In this document: positions 1-5,682 of the stretch, piece by piece
How positions within the stretch are numbered: position 1 is the first letter of the stretch
Layout: every line of letters begins with the position of its first letter
Source of the DNA: Armatimonadota bacterium
Lineage (GTDB): Bacteria > Armatimonadota > Zipacnadia > Zipacnadales > VGFC01
Length of the DNA: 5,682 bases
Assembly: GCA_016869015.1 (NCBI GenBank)
Contig: VGFB01000298.1
Coordinates: 1 to 5,682, forward strand
Direction of reading: 5' to 3'
Translations under genes and position numbers: made by a program
The notes under the pieces: generated by a model
The model's input: only the letters and a program-made list of their open reading frames with translations
Told to the model about the DNA's origin: nothing
The model's database searches: none

Positions 1-520
1 GGAGCTTGTCGAGGAGGCCGCCCCAGCCCAGCTCCAGCCCGATTGCCAGGTCCTGGCAGAAGTGCTGGACCGCGCCGATGCCCGGCGCGAGGCCGTACCT
101 CCGCTGCTCCGCCGCCAGATGCGAGCAGTCTAGCTCGGGTTTCCAGCCGACCTTCCGGTAGGAGTTGAAGTTCACGCAGTACCCGCCCAGCAGCGAGCTG
201 TGCGGGTCGACGTAGGGGGGGTGCGCCTCGAGGAGCCGGCGGAAGTTCCGCCCGCAGGCCTCGGGCCCGAAGAAGCCCCCGCTCGGGTGGTTGCTCTCCG
301 GCTCGAAGCCCCGGATGAGCACATCGGTGATCGGCACTCCCGAGCCGCTGATCGTCTGCACGACCGCCCGCGACGCGAGCGGCGGCAGGATCAGCGCCCA
401 GTCGTCATGGTTCATCGCCCCGATGAGATCCTGCTTCTCCCGCGTGTGCCGGAGCTTCGTCGCTCGCAACGCCTCGAGCCGCTCGGCGTAGCCAGGCTTC
501 GGCCTCAACACGACGGCCAT
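1..520 (-). CDS. N-terminal part of a putative pyruvate-formate-lyase-like (glycyl radical enzyme-like) protein; truncated by window edge
   Basis: An uninterrupted frame runs from an ATG at 520-518 to the left edge (173 codons seen; the C-terminus lies outside). The start is supported by a GGGAG motif 7 bases upstream and by its TGATG overlap with the upstream stop. Residues 87-114 (EACGRNFRRLLEAHPPYVDP followed by HSSLLGGY) resemble the GRE segment in which a helix leads into an 'ELIVG' strand. Residues 153-172 (HFCQDLAIGLELGWGGLLDK) resemble the 'GH...DY.KVL..G..GI' segment of GRE N-terminal domains. Both matches are from memory of the family, not from a search. The spacing between them, about 40 residues, is shorter than in classical members, and residues 1-85 match nothing I recognise. 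The catalytic Cys and the glycyl-radical loop would lie off-window, so the function is unproven. Cysteines are at 89, 115, 132 and 155. If the assignment is wrong, this is a conserved-looking hypothetical protein. That it is coding is much surer than what it is. Confidence 0.8.
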   Translation of the reverse strand, partial: MAVVLRPKPGYAERLEALRATKLRHTREKQDLIGAMNHDDWALILPPLASRAVVQTISGSGVPITDVLIRGFEPESNHPSGGFFGPEACGRNFRRLLEAHPPYVDPHSSLLGGYCVNFNSYRKVGWKPELDCSHLAAEQRRYGLAPGIGAVQHFCQDLAIGLELGWGGLLDKL

Positions 521-532
521 CAGGGGTCTCCC
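518..532 (-). promoter_or_regulatory. TGATG stop/start overlap with Shine-Dalgarno site
   Basis: Read on the minus strand, the TGA that ends the TPR gene (522-520) shares its A with the ATG of the next gene (520-518). A GGGAG motif at 532-528 sits 7 bases upstream of that ATG, inside the end of the TPR gene. This arrangement is typical of translationally coupled operon neighbours and fixes the start of the downstream gene. Coupling itself is inferred. Confidence 0.7.
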
Positions 533-3351
533 GGCGCTGCAGGGGCTCCATGCGCGACGGCCTCCTGCAGGAGCTTCTCAACCTCGGCGCGATCGACGTT
601 CCGCGACTCCGACGCCAGGGCCTTCCGACAGACCTCCCCCAGCGCTTCCCACCGTTCGAGCCTTCGATACAGTCCCGCCGCCTGCTGCAGGAGCCGGCCG
701 TCCGCACTCGCGTCGGCCACGACGGCGTCCGCGGCGCGCGCCGCCTTCTCTCCCGCCCCGCACGCAAGCAGCAACTCCCCGGCGCCCAAGGCGGTGTGGC
801 CGCGACCCTGCCCGGCCTCCGCCCAGGCCAGCGCCCGCTCCGCCCAGGTCTCGGCATCGGCCGTGCGCTGGTACCGCAGGTAGATCCACCCGAGCCCGAG
901 AGCGTTGGGCCAGTCCTCGGGGCTGAGCGCCAGGAGGCGTTCGTAGGCCTCCTCGGCCTCCGCAACGCGCCCCAGTTCGCCGTAGGCGTTCCCGAGTAGC
1001 GCCCAGAGAGCCGGCTCCCCCCGAATGGCCGATTCCTCCTCCTGAAGCAACGCCACCACATCCCCGGGGCGCCGGCCATCTCGGTGGCACGCCACCAACA
1101 AGTGGATGGCCGGGACGTTCCCCTCCTCAGCCGCGAGCCGGGCTTGGACCGCGGCGGCGAACTCCTCGGCCCGGTTCGCCCGCCGCGCCTGGTTGGCCAT
1201 GCCCAGCGCGAAGTCCGGGCGCTTGCCCGCGAAGCCGTCGGCAAGGCAGTCCAGCACCTCGCAGGCGATGCGCACCGCACGAGCCACGTCGCCCGCCTCC
1301 AGCGCGGGCACGAACTCGGTCCGGTACTCCTCCTCGACGCGCGCCCAGCGCGCGGCCGGCGTCTCCAGCGGCTCTCCCGCCAGAGCCTTGGCGTAGGCGC
1401 CCGTGAGGGCGTCACGCAGCCCGGCCCCGTCGAGCCCCATGGCCCGACTCAGGCTCCGACGCGCCGCGTCGTAATGCCGGAGTGCCAGCTGCGTGAGCCC
1501 CAACCCGGCCCACGCGCAGGCGTCCTCCGGCTGCGCCGCACACTCCGCCTCCAGGGCTCCGGCCAGCGCAGGCAGTCGTCGCGCCTCCTCCTCAGGCTTC
1601 ACCACCTGGTCCAGCCACACCCGCACCACGGTGTCGGGCTGCTCCCTCGGCAACGGGTGTCCGCGCAGGACCGAGGCCAGCCGCGGCACGTACTCCTCCG
1701 GCGCGAGGTGCTGGCTGTAGAGCCCCACAAGCGCTTGGTGCAGGACGGTCCAGGCGCGCGCGCCCTTGAGGCACGCCTCGTACTCCGCCATGGCGTCCAC
1801 CGGCCGATTCGCGGCCAGGTACGCCCGGGCCAGCAAGGGGTCCTGAGCGGAGACCCACTTGGCTCGGCGCGCCTCCTCGAGCAACGGGATCGCGCGCTCG
1901 GCCTGACCCGCCTCAAGCCACAGGCTTCCCTCGGCGTAGGCCCGACAGCCCGCCTCTGCGGGGCCTTCGTGCAGCTTCGCGGCGTACTGCTCGAGCTTGT
2001 CCATGCGCCCCAGTTCGCGGCAGCACTTCACCACCAGGGCCGCGCCCTCGAGTGGCCAGTGCTTCGGGACGGCCTTGTCGATCCACTCCAAGGCCGTCGC
2101 GTAGTCTCCCGCATTCGCGAGGAGCCCGGCTATCCTGTACGGCGTGATGACCGTCGGCGCCACCGCGTGCAGCCGTAGCGCCACCTGCACCGCCACGGCG
2201 TAGTCCCGCCGCCGGCTGGCCACGTCTAGCGTCAGGAGTAACAGCGTGGGCGAGTCGGGGGTCTTCTCCAAAGCGGCGGCGAGGGCCGCCTCCCACTGCG
2301 GCAGCTTCCCGGCTCGCTTCACGCTCGCTAGCACCTGCCCGGCTCGCCAGGCCTCCTGGCCCAGGTCCGGACCGAAGATCGCGGCGAGCAGGGAGTTGGC
2401 CTCCGCCGGCTCGAGGAGCCGATCGACGAAGCGCTCGAGGAGGACGTTCCGGGCCAGTGCGCTTCCGGCGTTCGCGGCCGTCTTGTACTCGCCGTACTCC
2501 GCCTCGGTGTCCCCCGCGGCCGCATAAGCCTCGGCCAGGCGACATCGTAGCGTGAGCCGCTGTTCCTCGTACGGGGCTGTCTCTATGAGGTCCTCCAGCA
2601 GAGCAATAGCCTGTGGGTATGCCCCGGCGGCCTGGTACAGCGTGGCCACAGCCCAATCAGGCTGGCGCCCCGCGAGCGCGGCCTCGTCCACCAGCGCGTC
2701 GGCGAGCGCGACGGCCTCCTCGGTGCGGCCCAGGCCCACCAGAGCCGGGCCAACGACGTGGGGGCCTAGCCAGTCCGCCTCCTCATCGAGTGCCGCCGCC
2801 GCGTCCAGCGCCTCCTGGAAGCGGCCGGCCCGCAGCAGTGCGCGGGCCAGGCTTGCCTCCGCCGAGGTCGTGGAGCGCAGCGCGACTACCTGCGCCCACG
2901 CCTCGACGGCCTCGTCCCACTGGCCCGCGTGCTCCCGCACCTCGGCGAGGAGCACCCACACGTCGCGGTTGTTGGGGGCGGCCCCCGCGCGCGCCTCCAC
3001 GACGAGCGCCAGCGCCTTCGTCGCCCGGGGCTCGCAACCGCCCAACACCGCAGGGGCGACCCCCTCCGCGCCAGGGCCGTCCAGGTCCGCGGCCAGCTCC
3101 TCGTAGAGCTCCAGCGCTTCCTCCGGCCGTCCCAGCCTCGCTGCGAGCAGGTTCAGCGCGAGGTACGCCGCCTGCTCTCTCACGTCCGGCCTCTGTGCGT
3201 TCTGCACCAACGGCCATGCCGTGTCCAGGGCCGCTTCCGGGTCAGTGAAAGCGGCGTTGCGCGCCTGGTCCAGCACCCTCCACTCGTCCTCCGCCTCTTG
3301 CGCGCACCCGACAGAGATCGATGCCAGCAACACGAACCCCAGCCATCGCAT
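520..3351 (-). CDS. Large TPR-repeat lipoprotein (943 aa)
   Basis: The protein starts with a basic residue and a hydrophobic stretch (MRWLGFVLLASISVGC), giving a short lipoprotein-type signal with Cys16 as the candidate lipidated residue. Almost all the rest is helical, Ala/Leu/Glu-rich TPR or TPR-like repeat. The clearest copies are near residues 116-150, 464-500, 611-641, 780-813 and 814-845, with the W/L-G-Y-A-F/A-P spacing pattern. No catalytic domain is visible. TPR arrays are protein-binding superhelices, so an envelope-anchored scaffold or assembly factor is the likely role; the partner is unknown. The frame stays open upstream to an ATG at 3501, but that extension would overlap the preceding gene by 59 bases and bury the signal peptide behind 50 unconserved-looking residues. 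The ATG at 3351 has a strong GGGAGGGG ribosome site 6 bases away and is preferred. Downstream it overlaps the next gene by one base. Confidence 0.9.
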   Translation of the reverse strand: MRWLGFVLLASISVGCAQEAEDEWRVLDQARNAAFTDPEAALDTAWPLVQNAQRPDVREQAAYLALNLLAARLGRPEEALELYEELAADLDGPGAEGVAPAVLGGCEPRATKALALVVEARAGAAPNNRDVWVLLAEVREHAGQWDEAVEAWAQVVALRSTTSAEASLARALLRAGRFQEALDAAAALDEEADWLGPHVVGPALVGLGRTEEAVALADALVDEAALAGRQPDWAVATLYQAAGAYPQAIALLEDLIETAPYEEQRLTLRCRLAEAYAAAGDTEAEYGEYKTAANAGSALARNVLLERFVDRLLEPAEANSLLAAIFGPDLGQEAWRAGQVLASVKRAGKLPQWEAALAAALEKTPDSPTLLLLTLDVASRRRDYAVAVQVALRLHAVAPTVITPYRIAGLLANAGDYATALEWIDKAVPKHWPLEGAALVVKCCRELGRMDKLEQYAAKLHEGPAEAGCRAYAEGSLWLEAGQAERAIPLLEEARRAKWVSAQDPLLARAYLAANRPVDAMAEYEACLKGARAWTVLHQALVGLYSQHLAPEEYVPRLASVLRGHPLPREQPDTVVRVWLDQVVKPEEEARRLPALAGALEAECAAQPEDACAWAGLGLTQLALRHYDAARRSLSRAMGLDGAGLRDALTGAYAKALAGEPLETPAARWARVEEEYRTEFVPALEAGDVARAVRIACEVLDCLADGFAGKRPDFALGMANQARRANRAEEFAAAVQARLAAEEGNVPAIHLLVACHRDGRRPGDVVALLQEEESAIRGEPALWALLGNAYGELGRVAEAEEAYERLLALSPEDWPNALGLGWIYLRYQRTADAETWAERALAWAEAGQGRGHTALGAGELLLACGAGEKAARAADAVVADASADGRLLQQAAGLYRRLERWEALGEVCRKALASESRNVDRAEVEKLLQEAVAHGAPAAPGDP
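823..1014 (-). repeat. Two well-preserved tandem TPR units in the TPR lipoprotein
   Basis: Residues 780-843 hold the best consensus TPR pair of the protein. The first reads ALWALLGNAYGELGRVAEAE and continues into EAYERLLALSPED. The second begins WPNALGLGWIYLRYQRTADA. Both follow the W-x2-L-G-x2-Y/I spacing of helix A and the A-x3-Y/A helix B pattern with a Pro at the end of the first unit. Other repeats in the protein are more diverged. Confidence 0.8.
3304..3351 (-). other. Probable lipoprotein signal peptide of the TPR protein
   Basis: Codons 1-16 encode Met-Arg, a hydrophobic core (residues 3-12) and S-V-G-C at 13-16. The Gly at -1 and Cys at +1 fit signal peptidase II. Ser at -3 departs from the usual Leu/Val/Ile, so the lipobox is imperfect. 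An ordinary secretion signal is the alternative. The residues after the Cys (AQEAEDE) are acidic and hydrophilic, as expected for a mature N-terminus. Confidence 0.65.
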
Positions 3352-3442
3352 GGACGTCCCCTCCCTCCCCAGCTGACTGCGCCGTAAGCCTCGCGGCGTC
3401 CTGTTGAGCCGATTGGCCGGCCCGTCTCCCTCTCCTACTGAA
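3352..3442 (-). other. 91 bp intergenic gap between toroid and TPR genes
   Basis: This is the longest non-coding stretch in the window. Apart from the ribosome site next to the TPR gene, it holds a purine-rich run just after the toroid gene's stop, a GGCCGGCC palindrome at 3415-3422, and a weak 5-bp hairpin (3380-3384 with 3394-3398) that no T-run follows. I see no recognisable -35/-10 pair and no convincing terminator. An internal promoter cannot be excluded. Confidence 0.5.
3358..3367 (-). promoter_or_regulatory. Shine-Dalgarno site of the TPR lipoprotein gene
   Basis: On the minus strand the sequence GAGGGAGGGG ends 6 bases before the ATG at 3351-3349. No comparably strong site was evident before the alternative upstream ATG at 3501, so it decides the start in favour of 3351. 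Confidence 0.7.
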
Positions 3443-4558
3443 TCACATGACGGTTGACCGCCAGAACTGATACCCGGGGCACTCGAGGAAGGCCCAGTCA
3501 TATCCTCCGACGGCGCTGTTCGGCAAGGCCTTGCCGATCAGCGCCAGGGACAGCGTGCGGAACCACGTAGGGAAGAGCCCCCCGACCCCGCGTTCGGCGG
3601 TGAACTCCGGGTGACCGTACTCGAATCGGCGGTCGCGGATGAAGGCGAAGCCGCCGTCCTCCGTGCGGTTGGCCAGCACCCAGGCAACGGCACGGGTCAG
3701 GGCGCCCTCGACCTCCTCGCGTCGGTGCGCGGTATGCTGCCTGAGGCGCGCCAGCGGGTCGATGGAGTCGATGTCCTCGCACGCGCTGCTCGCGTGCGGA
3801 GCGTCCGGGTTGTGGAGGCCCCAACCGAACCCCCCGAGGGGGTTCTGCGTCGCCAGGACCGTGTCGATGGCCTGCTCGAGGTGCGGCGCCGGGCGGCGGT
3901 CGTACCCGTACAGCGGCCACCAGTGGTAGGCTGCCTGCACCATGTGAGAACGCTGCCGAGGGTCGTGGACGTCCAGGCTGCCCCAGACCCCCGTGTCCGG
4001 GTTCAGGTGATGCGTGTCGAGCCAGTCCAACAGCCGGGCGACGGCTCGGCCCGCCCGGTCGTCGTTGTGCCGGTCGCGGGCGTACTGCAGCAGCGTGCCC
4101 ACGTTCATGATCTCGTTGCCGGTCCAGGCGACCCGGGCGCCGAAGTCGCGGCTCTCGAGCCACGCCGACAGCCGGTCGAGGTCGGCGAAGGGTGCGAGCC
4201 AGGTGAACGGACGCGGCGCGACCGCGCCGAGGGCCGTCAGGGCGACGATCACGTGACAGGTGAGGTGCGAACGCCCGCACCAGAGCGGATCGCCGGCGTA
4301 CCAGCCCTGGTCGAAGGTGACCGGGTCGCGGTAGAGGCCGTCCTCGTCCTGGAAGGCGTTCAGGTAGGCGACCCACGGGTCCCGCTCGTCGGCCATCGGG
4401 TGGCCGTACAGCGACCGCAGCGCCGCCGCATAGCAGGAGCTGTAGAGCGTGGCCTGCGTCGAGGAGACGGAGTAGCGGTAGCAGCCCGGCTCGTCGGCCG
4501 GGAAGCGGCAACCCTCGACGAAGGCGAGGGTCTCGCGACGTAGAGTAGCGATGTCCAT
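3443..4558 (-). CDS. Alpha/alpha-toroid (terpene cyclase/prenyltransferase-like fold) protein of unknown function
   Basis: A complete 371-residue protein, Trp/Tyr/His-rich and with no signal peptide, so probably cytoplasmic. It has repeated helix-turn units with a Gly-aromatic turn: FQDEDGLYRDP (69-79), LNPDTGVWGSL (185-195), TQNPLGGFGWG (237-247) and NRTEDGGFAFI (297-307). This is the pattern of alpha/alpha-toroid proteins such as squalene/terpene cyclases and prenyltransferase beta subunits. A conserved-looking acidic patch CEDIDSID occupies 260-267 and recalls, but does not match, the DXDD motif of class II terpene cyclases. HLTCH at 98-102 could add metal or substrate ligands. No function can be assigned; unsaturated-glycan or sugar-related toroid enzymes are an alternative to terpenoid chemistry given the GH38 neighbour. 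The ATG at 4558 has GAGGG 7 bases upstream and begins 31 bp after the GH38 stop, which suggests co-transcription. Confidence 0.85.
   Translation of the reverse strand: MDIATLRRETLAFVEGCRFPADEPGCYRYSVSSTQATLYSSCYAAALRSLYGHPMADERDPWVAYLNAFQDEDGLYRDPVTFDQGWYAGDPLWCGRSHLTCHVIVALTALGAVAPRPFTWLAPFADLDRLSAWLESRDFGARVAWTGNEIMNVGTLLQYARDRHNDDRAGRAVARLLDWLDTHHLNPDTGVWGSLDVHDPRQRSHMVQAAYHWWPLYGYDRRPAPHLEQAIDTVLATQNPLGGFGWGLHNPDAPHASSACEDIDSIDPLARLRQHTAHRREEVEGALTRAVAWVLANRTEDGGFAFIRDRRFEYGHPEFTAERGVGGLFPTWFRTLSLALIGKALPNSAVGGYDWAFLECPGYQFWRSTVM
3758..3781 (-). other. Cys-Asp-rich motif (CEDIDSID) of the toroid protein
   Basis: Residues 260-267 combine one Cys, one Glu and three Asp in eight positions, directly after the GGFGWG turn and an Asn-Pro-Asp loop. 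In toroid folds such loops face the central cavity. The spacing D-I-D-S differs from the catalytic DXDD at its last position. A role as metal-binding or acid-catalytic site is inference. Confidence 0.45.
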
Positions 4559-4565
4559 GTCGAGG

Positions 4566-4570
4566 CCCTC
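4566..4570 (-). promoter_or_regulatory. Shine-Dalgarno site of the toroid gene
   Basis: GAGGG on the minus strand lies 7 bases before the ATG at 4558-4556, within the 31 bp gap after the GH38 stop codon. It supports the chosen start. The gap is too short to suggest a terminator and separate promoter. Confidence 0.65.
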
Positions 4571-4589
4571 GCGAACGTTCAGGCCCGGC

Positions 4590-5682
4590 TCAACGGCGGA
4601 CGACGACGGTGGTCGGTCTCATCGGTCGGACTCGCACCTCGAGCTCCCCGTCGCGGATCGGCAGGGCCTCAATCGGCTCCTCGACCAGGTTGCAGAGCGT
4701 CGCCTTGCGGAGGCCCGGCAGACCCAGCCGGAGCTTCGCAGTGACAGGCTTCTCCTCGTAGGAGAAGAGGCGGATCACCAGGCCCGATCCGACCTCCGGC
4801 GGCTTGATCGCAGTGATCGCCACCGATTCGGGCGCGACGCGGCAGAGGCTGGTGGGCGTCGAGGGCAGCGGACCATCCTGGGCCTGGTGGATAGCGCGGT
4901 ACTGGGCCGACATGGACGCCTGCCAGCCGAACCGGGCGGCCTCGGCGTCTCCGGCGACCCGCGGCGTCAGCGCATAGCGGAAGACCATCTCGCCGCCCTG
5001 GTCCGCCTTGTAGTTCGTGAACCAGTAGTTGTTCATCACGTACGAGTACAGGTGTCCCGTCTTCACCTCAAGCTGCTCGGGCCACACGCCGCGGTTGATG
5101 TCGCCCACGCAGACCAGCGGCGCGTCGGCGGAGACCCAGGCCATCTCTCCCTCGTCGCCTTTGATACGCGCGAAGTGCTGCACGGCGTACCACTCCTTGC
5201 AGGAGCCCGGGAGTTCGTCGATGCCCGGCCGCATCACCCCGTTGGGGATCTCCAGCCGCACTTCCGGGTTCGTCGCGGCGAAGGGGAAGGCGAAGTAGGC
5301 GGCCTCCTTCTTGCGCTCGGGCTCGCGCGTCAGGCTGTTGACCACCTGGAGGTAGGGCGCGGTCGCGCCCAGCCACACATGGGACGAGAGCGCCGGCGTC
5401 TTCTCCGCCGTGGCCTCCACCCTCGCGAAGGCTCCCAGCCCGGGCAGCACGAGCTTCGTCAGCCGCACGTCGCGGGGCCTGTGCACCGTCAGCTCGGCCG
5501 GTCTGTTCGCGCCCACGTCGACGATGTTGGTCCCGTCTCCCCCCGAGACGTAGAGGTACTCGTTCAGCGTGTACGGAGCGGCCGGGTCGACGCACTCCCG
5601 CCCGGTGGCCTTGTCCAGGAGGCTGGCGATTCCGCCCGTCTGCGCGTCGAAGGTCACACGCAGGTGCTCGTTTTCGAGGCTG
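4590..5682 (-). CDS. Glycoside hydrolase family 38 (alpha-mannosidase-like) protein, C-terminal fragment
   Basis: The frame is open from the right edge to a TGA at 4592-4590, giving 363 residues; the N-terminus and catalytic domain are outside the window. A GTG at 5657 is not the true start: the in-frame residues before it (SLENEHLR) complete the family's typical 'LENE-LRV-FD--TGGI-SL-DK' opening of the GH38 C-terminal region. Further recognisable blocks (fragment numbering) are NEYLYVSGGDG (40-50), AYFAFPFA (128-135), LPGSCKEWYAVQHFA (157-171) and MNNYWFTNYKADQGGEMVFR (216-235). A final beta-sandwich runs from GLVIRLFSYEEKPVTAKLRL (300-319) to MRPTTVVVR (354-362). Family members hydrolyse alpha-mannosidic linkages. 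Because the metal ligands and the nucleophile Asp lie upstream, neither activity nor substrate can be judged here. It is the first gene of the visible unit, followed after 31 bp by the toroid gene. Assignment to the family is confident; exact specificity is unknown. Confidence 0.92.
   Translation of the reverse strand, partial: SLENEHLRVTFDAQTGGIASLLDKATGRECVDPAAPYTLNEYLYVSGGDGTNIVDVGANRPAELTVHRPRDVRLTKLVLPGLGAFARVEATAEKTPALSSHVWLGATAPYLQVVNSLTREPERKKEAAYFAFPFAATNPEVRLEIPNGVMRPGIDELPGSCKEWYAVQHFARIKGDEGEMAWVSADAPLVCVGDINRGVWPEQLEVKTGHLYSYVMNNYWFTNYKADQGGEMVFRYALTPRVAGDAEAARFGWQASMSAQYRAIHQAQDGPLPSTPTSLCRVAPESVAITAIKPPEVGSGLVIRLFSYEEKPVTAKLRLGLPGLRKATLCNLVEEPIEALPIRDGELEVRVRPMRPTTVVVRR

Noticed and set aside
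200..883. 227-codon plus-strand frame across the junction of the TPR gene and the left-edge gene
   Set aside because: Low-complexity Arg/Ala/Ser translation without motifs; the minus strand holds two coherent frames joined by a normal operon overlap.
405..1415. 336-codon frame on the minus strand, out of frame within the TPR gene
   Set aside because: Arg/Ser/Pro-rich translation typical of an alternate frame of GC-rich coding DNA; the overlapping frame carries the TPR consensus.
1084..2178. 364-codon open frame on the plus strand opposite the TPR gene
   Set aside because: Composition is Arg/Gln/Pro/His-rich with no recognisable domain, and it lies wholly antisense to a clear TPR repeat protein. 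It is a frame shadow expected in GC-rich DNA.
3380..3398. Hairpin CGCCG/CGGCG in the 91 bp gap as a transcription terminator
   Set aside because: Only 5 bp of stem with a 9-base loop, and no T-run follows on the minus strand.
3415..3422. GGCCGGCC palindrome as an operator
   Set aside because: An 8-base GC palindrome is common by chance at this composition, and no second copy or promoter element accompanies it.
3758..3781. Calling the toroid protein a class II terpene/squalene cyclase
   Set aside because: The acidic motif is D-I-D-S rather than DXDD, the protein is a single-toroid length, and there are no isoprenoid genes nearby.
3611..4543. 310-codon open frame on the plus strand opposite the toroid gene
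   Set aside because: Val/Arg/Gly-rich low-information protein with no motif; the opposite strand encodes a protein with coherent Gly-aromatic repeat turns.

Overview
The window is GC-rich and almost entirely coding. All four genes I can support lie on the minus strand, so the reading order is right to left: (1) the C-terminal 363 residues of a glycoside hydrolase family 38 (alpha-mannosidase-like) protein, cut by the right edge; (2) a complete 371-residue protein that looks like an alpha/alpha-toroid (terpene-cyclase/prenyltransferase-like fold) of unknown function; (3) a complete 943-residue tetratricopeptide-repeat (TPR) protein with a probable lipoprotein signal peptide; (4) the N-terminal 173 residues of a gene cut by the left edge, which tentatively resembles the N-terminal part of pyruvate-formate-lyase-like glycyl radical enzymes (GREs).

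The gaps between stop and next start are 31 bp, 91 bp and a 1-base TGATG overlap. Each of the three visible starts has a purine-rich Shine-Dalgarno-like sequence at normal spacing. This fits one polycistronic unit, although the 91 bp gap could hide a separate promoter that I cannot recognise. I see no tRNA, rRNA, CRISPR array, insertion sequence or convincing terminator.

The organism is probably a high-GC, free-living, diderm-like bacterium. The mix of a GH38 protein, a toroid protein of unknown function and a very long TPR lipoprotein is what I would expect of carbohydrate-degrading lineages such as Planctomycetota, Armatimonadota or related uncultured phyla. That placement is inference from gene content and composition; no phylogenetic marker is present.

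How the genes work together is not known. A conservative reading is a glycan- or carbohydrate-related operon in which the TPR lipoprotein is an envelope scaffold. The least expected element is the gene at the left edge: it is open to the window boundary, begins inside the stop codon of the TPR gene, and may encode a divergent glycyl radical enzyme. Nothing here points clearly to a defence, mobile or regulatory system. The most that can be claimed is an uncharacterised combination of families.
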